From Macropodus opercularis (Eukaryota > Chordata > Actinopteri > Anabantiformes > Osphronemidae): DNA of 64,000 nucleotides. The notes under the pieces are model-generated. The model had not been told where the DNA came from. It made no database searches and saw only the letters and a program-made list of their open reading frames with translations. Location: NCBI GenBank assembly GCA_030770545.1, contig CM061092.1, positions 19,593,501 through 19,657,500 of the forward strand, written 5' to 3'. Numbering within the stretch: position 1 is the first letter of the stretch; the number at the start of each line of letters is the position of its first letter. Shown here one piece after another: positions 61,101 to 64,000 of this stretch. A program made the translations under genes and the position numbers.

Positions 61101-62389
61101 AAGGGGAGGTCAGTGTGTCAACAGACTCTAGCCCACGTTAACAAGCTGCAGGATTCAGAATGCACTGTTGGATCAGGTCAGACTAATTGGAAAATAGGAG
61201 GAAGTGCCTTCTACCAACCTTCCCAAGAACATCCAGAGGTAGTTTTGAGTTGATTAGGACTGGTTTGACCTTCTCTCCTGAGAGCAGACCACTGACTGGA
61301 CCCAAGCTTTCAAAAATTCCGTCAAATTTACTCTTCTCTTCAGGCTACAAAGAATAACAGAGCAGTTACCTAAAAAGAGCGGTTGTGTGTTGAAGTGCAG
61401 ATATTTAATGGTTTGCAAAAACCGTATATATACACTGTAATAAAGAAATATATCAAAAGGAACATTTCACAGCATAAAATGTGTCCGTGTGCTCTGCTGC
61501 AATAATGAGCTCATATGTATGGGAAGAAACATTTACCCCCCTTGATCCACATGGTGGCACCACTGCTCCAGGCTGACATTTTAATAAATAATGAACATTA
61601 TTGCTTGGTGTTGCTGTAGTACTTATTGCAGTAAACCCTAGTGGGGTTATGTGTGTGTCTGAACGCACCCTGACAGCCCAGTGTAACTCAGTGGAGACAG
61701 AAGCAGTGCTGCTCAGGGACGGACTGCTGGTGTCCTTCTGAAATCAGACAAACAATGGCTATCACAGCATCGGATGCATCTGCTAAACTACACAAGGCAT
61801 CTTTCAAACTCAGCTTTTGATTTAAGATTGAATAATCTGGTAGGTTGGTTACTTTCCAGGGCTAAAGGAAATGAAATGGAGAACTGTGTGTGAGCACAGT
61901 GAGTGCTGAATACAAGCACCATAACATCTACAGACTTGATTGATTGTTTTGATACGGAGACAATCTGACATCAATGATGGACTTACAAACTTAGGGGGTG
62001 GAAGTGTGAGGTTTAGGCTGGACAGACTGACTTCGTGCCCGCTCTGCGCACATGCCACCAGCCGAAGAGCTACGTAAAATCCCTAAAAGTGAAAACACAT
62101 GTAGTCTTTATCATTGTCTACCTAATGCATCCAACACTGACACAACATTACTGGTTGCTATGTAACGCTTGAGCGACAAGTGCTACTACCAGCTAGGACA
62201 GATTTACAGGTGTAGTAAAATAAGATTTTACTGTCGACATGATGAAATAATGACTTGATCATTTGATCATATTTTAACATGTTAATACCAAAAGACCATT
62301 CAGCAAATCACCCAAAACAAGCTTAGAAATCTGTGAGCCACCTGTTTGTCCAAATAGCCTTTGCCATCAGGATCAGCCAAATCCCAAAT
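34013..62389 (-). CDS. eps15l1: Epidermal growth factor receptor pathway substrate 15-like 1 (Eps15R), partial at 5' end
   Basis: Twenty-two coding exons plus a 17-nt microexon are readable on the minus strand. Phases agree at every junction. Exons from 62,389 down to the stop at 36,614 give 838 residues; splicing on to the UIM exon gives 884. The protein is a clathrin-coated-pit adaptor. In order it has the second half of EH1, EH2, EH3 (NPF-binding, each with the conserved Trp), a coiled coil, 19 DPF motifs (AP-2 binding), a PALPPK Crk-SH3 motif and two C-terminal ubiquitin-interacting motifs. EH2 (DIDKDGHLDKDE) and EH3 (DADLDGFVSGQE) keep complete EF-hand calcium loops. EH1 (DPDGKGYLDKQG) lacks the position-12 Glu, as in the family. 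The start codon and about 55-60 residues lie beyond base 64,000. The gene converges with klf2, as in mammals. Which teleost duplicate (a or b) is unknown. Confidence 0.96.
34909..34925 (-). CDS. eps15l1: Candidate 17-nt microexon of eps15l1
   Basis: A 17-base exon flanked by a strong acceptor (branch-like CCTAAC, then TTACAG) and a strong donor (GTAAGA). Entered in phase 1 it reads GPDKVK and leaves in phase 0, exactly matching the Pro-rich exon upstream and the UIM exon downstream. If joined after exon 36,623-36,819 (phase 0) it would shift the frame, so it fits only when that exon is skipped. I cannot confirm transcription. Confidence 0.55.
34926..36613 (-). other. eps15l1 intron between the in-exon stop and the UIM region
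   Basis: No transposon recognised. A moderately GC-rich block around 35,410-35,600 has an open plus-strand frame of 61 codons but no acceptor-donor pair with family similarity. Confidence 0.5.
36614..36819 (-). CDS. eps15l1: eps15l1 exon: last DPF motifs, with in-exon stop
   Basis: Read to the TGA at 36,614-36,616 it gives GKTTPVNMSGTADPSKQCDP through GLGDPFSGKDPFASS to FADFSSVS, the same end (FADF.SVS) as the mammalian canonical protein. A perfect donor GTAAGT begins at 36,622, inside the last codons. Using it (exon 36,623-36,819) leaves phase 0 and joins the UIM exon. The choice between these two ends decides whether UIMs are present. Confidence 0.95.
36820..40187 (-). other. eps15l1 intron, 3.4 kb
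   Basis: Holds an AC microsatellite at 37,424-37,446. Frames of up to 121 codons on the plus strand (38,876-39,241) have no recognisable motif. No transposon identified. Confidence 0.5.
37424..37446 (+). repeat. (AC)n microsatellite
   Basis: A perfect run of eleven-plus AC units inside an eps15l1 intron. Confidence 0.9.
40188..40281 (-). CDS. eps15l1: eps15l1 exon: Crk-type proline motif
   Basis: 94 bases, phase 0 to 1: AAFVDDPFSRKNDTPALPPK then KSLPPRPKPPS. PALPPK fits the PxLPxK ligand of the Crk SH3 domain, known to bind EPS15-family proteins. Donor GTGAGT. This exon is the branch point for the alternative C-termini. Confidence 0.95.
40680..41070 (+). pseudogene. Tc1/mariner transposase C-terminal remnant in intron
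   Basis: On the plus strand, around 40,800-40,915, the peptide WPPQSPDLSIMECVWDHMQ corresponds to the last catalytic block of Tc1-like transposases (usually WPPQSPDLNxIE.VWD), with the glutamate kept. A stop follows soon after. No terminal repeats were found, and the earlier blocks are missing. It lies antisense to eps15l1. Confidence 0.75.
41154..41305 (-). CDS. eps15l1: eps15l1 exon: DPF and FADF region
   Basis: 152 bases, phase 1 to 0: DLFGTLDPFGSSLF, a run of serines, then SSAGFADFSHMTKPRDPFEG and PDYQK. Donor GTACCA is the weakest in the gene. If it is not used, the frame runs ten more residues (VPEAINTQIL) to a stop, so a short read-through isoform is conceivable. Confidence 0.9.
41335..41389 (+). 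repeat. (AC)n-rich imperfect microsatellite
   Basis: AC units with interspersed CG, in the intron immediately 5' (gene sense) of the FADF exon and next to a Tc1 end fragment. Confidence 0.85.
41398..41500 (+). mobile_element. Solo terminal-repeat fragment of the 7.9 kb Tc1-like family
   Basis: The order 'gtgaacctctgggatcacat', 'tctgcataaattggtcataa', 'tctgctcaaactaatactgc' follows the inner terminal repeat of the element at 7,919-9,540, closest to its right arm. No transposase sequence is attached. Confidence 0.8.
41678..41741 (-). CDS. eps15l1: eps15l1 exon: DPF region, one motif
   Basis: 64 bases, phase 0 to 1: QTSHFTSSDPFSSGNPKPKG then Q. Acceptor CTGTAG, donor GTAGGA. Confidence 0.92.
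42463..42602 (-). CDS. eps15l1: eps15l1 exon: DPF region, five motifs
   Basis: Phase 1 to 0. ADPFGGDPFKETDPFKASSE, then DFFKK, MDPFSTSDPFS and SATLPSK. The acceptor reads CAGCAG (tandem NAGNAG): use of the second AG moves the exon edge to 42,599 and removes one alanine without changing frame. Donor GTACTT. Confidence 0.95.
42603..45649 (-). other. eps15l1 intron, 3.0 kb
   Basis: Contains the 125-bp MITE at 45,506-45,630. The remainder is AT-rich sequence with no recognised exon or RNA. Confidence 0.5.
45506..45630. mobile_element. 125-bp TTAA-flanked MITE (piggyBac-like)
   Basis: TTAA stands at both borders (45,506-45,509 and 45,627-45,630). The ends are inverted repeats sharing gccttcgaggggtcaa. 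Just inside the left end is a small hairpin GGGGTC-AAAC-GACCCC. There is no coding capacity. TTAA targets with C-rich termini point to the piggyBac superfamily. Confidence 0.85.
45650..45700 (-). CDS. eps15l1: eps15l1 exon: DPF region, two motifs
   Basis: 51 bases, phase 1 to 1: GDPFQNDPFAKQSSAST. Acceptor CTGTAG, donor GTAACT. Symmetric phase, so skipping would keep the frame. A TTAA-flanked MITE lies only 20 bases into the following intron (45,506-45,630). Confidence 0.94.
45871..45976 (-). CDS. eps15l1: eps15l1 exon: DPF region, four motifs
   Basis: 106 bases, phase 0 to 1. It carries four DPF motifs (EDPFK, TDPFH, EDPFK, TDPFK) with SQPQELHTDPF matching the mammalian QELHPDPF. DPF repeats bind the AP-2 alpha ear. 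Donor GTGGCA is weaker than average. Confidence 0.95.
46380..46544 (-). CDS. eps15l1: eps15l1 exon: end of coiled coil
   Basis: Fifty-five codons from ARSKLSQIQDSQQEVSKSIE to NGGFPAM. The coiled coil gives way to a Gly/Ser-rich joint before the DPF region. Acceptor ATGCAG, donor GTGAGA. Confidence 0.96.
47308..47505 (-). CDS. eps15l1: eps15l1 exon: coiled coil
   Basis: Sixty-six codons from ISTLQSQIHSQESDLQSQEE through LEQSLVAGRIQLETIIKSL to QDEINQ. Donor GTAGGA. Confidence 0.97.
47586..47747 (-). CDS. eps15l1: eps15l1 exon: coiled coil
   Basis: Fifty-four codons: EMQNDLDRETASLQELEAQK, then QDAQERLEEMDQQKHKLEDM and on to EESQM. Continuous charged heptads. Donor GTGAGG. Confidence 0.97.
47945..48017 (-). 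CDS. eps15l1: eps15l1 exon: coiled coil
   Basis: 73 bases: EKYTLEQDIRETEEAIRHKN then AEVQ. Heptad-like helix. Donor GTGAGG. Confidence 0.96.
49023..49049 (+). repeat. (GAT)9 trinucleotide repeat
   Basis: A perfect run inside an eps15l1 intron, giving a His run on one minus-strand frame that is not coding. Confidence 0.9.
49610..49960 (+). pseudogene. Tc1-like transposase remnant (second family)
   Basis: From 'ggtgactgccaggaaaacag' through 'ggtgtggggctg' to 'cctgactggaccccagagtcctgacctcg', this follows the 3' half of a common fish Tc1-like transposase. The 'pqSPDL' block sits near 49,805-49,830, and the 'gagccaggcctt' piece at about 49,859 recurs, reversed, in the short element at 53,877-54,268. 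Sense is plus, antisense to eps15l1. Stops throughout. Confidence 0.65.
50015..50260 (+). repeat. Dispersed repeat, copy A
   Basis: Shares with 56,975-57,125 the blocks 'tcccatacagcatg', 'ctcattccatata', 'gttgcacaggaatgttttag' and 'aacaaatagaaaa', in the same order and orientation, 7 kb apart. Family unknown. Confidence 0.75.
50747..50832 (-). CDS. eps15l1: eps15l1 exon: start of coiled coil
   Basis: 86 bases, phase 0 to 2: DSSSSMGSGEFTGIKELDDI followed by SQEIAQLQ and two bases of Arg. Matches the family word for word in EFTG.KELDDISQEIAQLQ. Donor GTAACA. Confidence 0.96.
51625..52515 (+). mobile_element. Internally deleted L2-like LINE copy carrying a nested MITE
   Basis: The pieces match the 14.1-16.4 kb copy in the same order. 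They are the linker ('ttactcatcattaatgg'), the RT block around VPQGSVLGPILFSLYM (51,905-51,960), 'ctggatgtcccataactttc' (52,336 on), and the later 'gctgcagccagagtctgact' block. Large parts between them are missing, including the YADD region end and everything after about 52,510. It is antisense to eps15l1 and not functional. Confidence 0.88.
52027..52322. mobile_element. 296-bp TTAA-flanked MITE nested in the LINE
   Basis: TTAA borders at 52,027-52,030 and 52,319-52,322. Inverted ends share tgcagccttcgagg. The inner hairpin GGGGTC-AAAAC-GACCCC matches that of the 125-bp copy. The LINE sequence resumes directly after the right TTAA, and the uninterrupted site exists in the other LINE copy at 15,162-15,165. 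Confidence 0.88.
53877..54268 (-). mobile_element. 392-bp internally deleted Tc1-like element
   Basis: The ends read tttgccaaaagtattggctc and, inverted, tttgccaaaagtactggctc. TA lies outside both (53,875-53,876 and 54,269-54,270). The interior, 'ctttgcagctagaacagctt', 'ctatcgggttgaggtcagga', is the 3' end of a transposase gene on the minus strand joined directly to the other end, so it is a non-autonomous deletion derivative of the family that includes 49,610-49,960. Confidence 0.88.
54460..54480 (+). repeat. (TTA)n microsatellite
   Basis: About seven units in an eps15l1 intron. Confidence 0.85.
55055..55117 (-). CDS. eps15l1: eps15l1 optional exon after EH3
   Basis: Twenty-one codons, SLSGYMTPVGSEMAALSEMR plus R, phase 0 at both ends. 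The acceptor is CTGCAG and the donor GTGAGT. The mammalian canonical form runs from SERGTP straight to DSSS without this piece, so it is probably a cassette exon. Skipping keeps the frame. Confidence 0.8.
55167..55196 (+). repeat. (AT)n microsatellite abutting a Tc1 end
   Basis: An AT run with one interruption, immediately followed by the Tc1 terminal fragment. Such elements insert at TA. Confidence 0.85.
55200..55320 (+). mobile_element. Solo terminal-repeat fragment of the 7.9 kb Tc1-like family
   Basis: 'ctctaggatcacatggattc', 'ctgatcttcatcaaagtcac', 'aacacagtctccttaaacta' and 'aacattatgttttcatgtt' follow the left arm of the element at 7,919 nearly base for base. No inverted partner nearby. 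Confidence 0.87.
56543..56699 (-). CDS. eps15l1: eps15l1 exon: end of EH3
   Basis: 157 bases, phase 2 to 0: ALADTRQIGKLTREQFALAM, then LKVSKGIDPPQALTPDMIPP and SERGTPVP. The SERGTP signature is shared with the mammalian protein. Donor GTAGGT. Confidence 0.97.
56785..57130 (+). repeat. Repeat-derived stretch, including dispersed repeat copy B
   Basis: 56,785-56,830 looks like a DNA-transposon end ('taggtgcatctgtatgaatt', a wording common in fish elements). 56,975-57,125 is copy B of the dispersed repeat described at 50,015. Whether the two are one element is unclear. Confidence 0.6.
57230..57515 (+). mobile_element. DNA-transposon remnant (probably Tc1/mariner)
   Basis: The run 'agagtgtgcaaagcagtaat', 'ttgaagaatctaaaatatta' and 'cttcagtgagaatctacaag' follows the 3' part of a widespread fish transposon as I remember it. 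There are no clear terminal repeats, and the coding part is unreadable. Confidence 0.5.
57670..57827 (-). CDS. eps15l1: eps15l1 exon: EH3
   Basis: 158 bases, phase 0 to 2: SWVVPVSDRGRYDDIFLKTD, then DADLDGFVSGQEVKEIF and QNVLAHIW. Full EF-hand loop. The tryptophan codon is split across the intron. Donor GTAAGA. Confidence 0.97.
58440..59740 (+). pseudogene. Rex1/CR1-like LINE reverse transcriptase remnant in intron
   Basis: Blocks occur in order on the plus strand: VRRELRRLKIRKAAGPDSIS near 58,668-58,727 (RT entry), LTSHLMETMER near 58,866-58,898, APQGT and then SCHLQKFSD near 59,014-59,040 (a decayed F/YADD box), NTSKTKEMVTDF near 59,141-59,176, and DLGVHLN near 59,247-59,267. They are spread over frames and broken by stops. 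The vocabulary differs from the L2-like copies, so this is a second LINE lineage. It is antisense to eps15l1. Confidence 0.82.
60119..60361 (-). CDS. eps15l1: eps15l1 exon: end of EH2 and EH2-EH3 linker
   Basis: Eighty-one codons starting AMHLVYRALEKEPVPALLP, with a basic SKRKK patch, a proline-rich PASPPPPKDSLRSTPSHGS segment and SLNSTGSLSPKH, all in the order known for EPS15L1. Donor GTAATA. Confidence 0.97.
60715..60774 (-). CDS. eps15l1: eps15l1 exon: EH2 calcium loop
   Basis: Twenty codons, VWDLSD then IDKDGHLDKDEFAV. It contains the NPF-pocket Trp and a full EF-hand loop (Asp at 1, 3, 5; Glu at 12). Acceptor TGCTAG, donor GTGAGT. Confidence 0.97.
61219..61344 (-). CDS. eps15l1: eps15l1 exon: first half of EH2
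   Basis: Forty-two codons from PEEKSKFDGIFESL to LPLDVLGK. Acceptor TTGTAG, donor GTTGGT. Confidence 0.96.
61669..61737 (-). CDS. eps15l1: eps15l1 exon: EH1-EH2 linker
   Basis: Twenty-three codons (KDTSSPSLSS ... LHWAVR). Acceptor TTTCAG, donor GTGCGT. The HWAVR end matches the mammalian protein, and the rest of the linker is divergent. Confidence 0.93.
61987..62082 (-). CDS. eps15l1: eps15l1 exon: end of EH1
   Basis: Thirty-two codons beginning GFYVALRLVACAQSGHEV and ending LPPPKF. Acceptor TTTTAG, donor GTAAGT. Completes EH1 and enters the linker. Confidence 0.97.
62342..62389 (-). CDS. eps15l1: eps15l1 exon: EH1, EF-hand loop
   Basis: Sixteen codons, IWDLADPDGKGYLDKQ, phase 0 to 0. Acceptor CTTTCAG, donor GTGG. 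This is the most 5' exon I can place; the preceding exon (ending ILGK in mammals) is not visible up to base 64,000. Confidence 0.95.
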
Positions 62390-64000
62390 CTGAAAGACAA
62401 GACATGAAAACATCACTAACTAACTACACCCTTCATCAGTTACGCAACTTCTCACAAGTATTAGGCTGAAATAAAGAAACGATTGACGTGTGTAAAAACA
62501 TTAAGCCTTTAAAGCCATTTGTATCATATGTGCTGAGAGAAACCCTCCATGAATCGTCTACATTTTCAACAGGTTATGGGGAAAACGCTTTTGTGTCTAA
62601 AATTAACATTGTTGTGACCACAAAGCGTCAAAAGCTCGACAGGCACCATACCCACACTAGAAATACCAGAATCATTGCCTGACATGTTTGAGCTTTTACT
62701 GCTCCTGGACACCAACTGAACCATCATTTGGTGTTTTTGGAATGCTGGTCGAGACTACTGCCCAACACACGCCTTCAGAATCCACCACATACTGGTTGAG
62801 ATCTAGTGAAGCCGACAGTATGTGACTGACTGACCAGTGCCCTATAAATGTAGGCATTCAGTGTGTTTACATGCACCAAGTAACCGGGTTCCAGTGGGCT
62901 CGTTTTGCACAGTTACATATGAGAGAGTCCTGGCTTCTAAAGGTACGTTTCATTGTGAGAAGGACTGTGTGAGCACAACTTCTATTCACACTCTCACTCA
63001 TCCCAGAATCCCTGCATGACATTGCTTTACAGTAACCAAGTGGAAGTGGATGCTTCAACCTGCCAACAAAGCATGCAAGGCCTGCTCCGATTAGACAGAT
63101 GAACAAATACCAATTCAGTGAATACAGAACACTAAGGAACGCATCACCAATACCAATCCAAACATAGTAATTATGGACTGGCATCATTACAATATTATAT
63201 TCCACATTGCTCAAGGCTCAAAAAAGGCAGGTATAGGTAGTATGCTTCTGTGTGTTAAACTGTGTAACAGCATCTTGAACTGACAGTGAGCTGAAACCAC
63301 AGAGCTATTTGTTTGGTATTTTCTGTATTCTGTATTTTCTGTAACGATGGGTTATTAAGACTAAAAACACAAATTCAAGCCTGAAAGTGAGTGAAGCCCA
63401 AGGACACACAAACTAATACAACAGAACTAATTAAATGTAACACATTCAGTCCTGTGTGATATCTGACTTGATTTCTCATAAATATAACACGTCCACAAGG
63501 TGAATCACATGCAGAGTCTAAACGCTACCAGGCTGAAGTTGGAAAGACATGACCTTAGGCCAGCAGCTCAGGCCTATGTTAGCAGCTGGTAGCGTCATAA
63601 CAATCTCAGACACAGCGGTTGTTGGTTGGGTAATAGAAGTGTCAAGGGTTCTGTGTCTGACAATGTTACAGAAGTGCAATCACTGTCCTATTTACAGTGC
63701 AGCCACCGTAAATCATAAAAGGATTCATGCTTTGAGGTGTGGTCATTACAAACTATTACATTTCAAGAACAAAAACATGGATGAGGCCTGGTTGGCATAA
63801 AAGTTTAGACACTTAACTTCTAACAAAGGGTTTGTACAAAATGTAGGGCTCAGAAAATGTCTTTAAAACGTGGGGGCAAACAGGCTGCAAACAGGCTTTA
63901 CCAGCTGCTACATACTTACATACTTCACAACATACCTTCCAGAAAAACCTTTGTTAGGCAACTACTAAGCATCCTTCATATTCACAAGCTGCATTCAAAC
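62390..64000 (-). other. eps15l1 intron running off the window
   Basis: I searched the minus strand for the preceding EH1 exon (ending ILGK) and for the MAAPL-type start and found neither, so they should lie beyond 64,000. No transposon recognised. Confidence 0.6.

Noticed and set aside
1..64000. CRISPR arrays, operons, phage or other prokaryotic systems
   Set aside because: Split genes, polyadenylation signals and fish transposons show nuclear vertebrate DNA. The regular repeats present are microsatellites or transposon ends.

Overview
The window looks like vertebrate nuclear DNA from a teleost fish. Evidence is split genes with GT-AG introns, AC/AT microsatellites, and several decayed transposon families typical of fish: two LINE lineages, Tc1/mariner elements with long inverted repeats, and TTAA-flanked MITEs. 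There are no operons or bacterial signals. Two protein-coding genes are clear. They face each other as klf2 (+) and eps15l1 (-), the arrangement I know from mammals (KLF2-EPS15L1 on human 19p13), so this is a conserved syntenic pair.

Layout. 1-25.6 kb: gene desert upstream of klf2, holding LINE fragments (about 1.85, 4.2, 5.7-6.6, 11.6-12.2 and 14.1-16.4 kb), one nearly full-length but broken Tc1-like transposon (7,919-9,540) that was itself hit by a LINE 3' end, and small tandem repeats. A possible 3' end of an unidentified gene lies near 970-1,550. 25.6-28.4 kb: klf2, three coding exons, 403 residues, with an N-terminal activation region, a 14-glutamine run and three C-terminal zinc fingers. 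28.4-31.4 kb: intergenic. 31.4-64 kb: eps15l1 on the minus strand, running off the right edge. I could place 22 coding exons plus a 17-base microexon. They cover most of the first EH domain, EH2, EH3, the coiled coil, 19 DPF motifs, a Crk-type proline motif and the ubiquitin-interacting C-terminus. The first coding exons (start codon and beginning of EH1) are beyond base 64,000. The eps15l1 introns hold more transposon debris.

Function. klf2 encodes a transcription factor (in vertebrates a flow-responsive endothelial and lymphocyte regulator). eps15l1 encodes a clathrin-coated-pit adaptor that binds NPF proteins through EH domains, AP-2 through DPF motifs and ubiquitinated cargo through UIMs. 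Nothing in the sequence suggests that the two act in one pathway.

Best leads. The 3' end of eps15l1 contains a phase-consistent switch: one exon can end in a stop or be spliced onward to the UIM exon, and a 17-nt microexon fits only if that exon is skipped. A perfect palindromic MEF2-type site sits just 5' of the klf2 coding region. A TTAA-flanked MITE has its empty target site preserved in another LINE copy in the same window. I found no convincing wholly new biological system. Exon boundaries were read by eye from splice consensus, reading phase and protein-family knowledge; no alignment was run.
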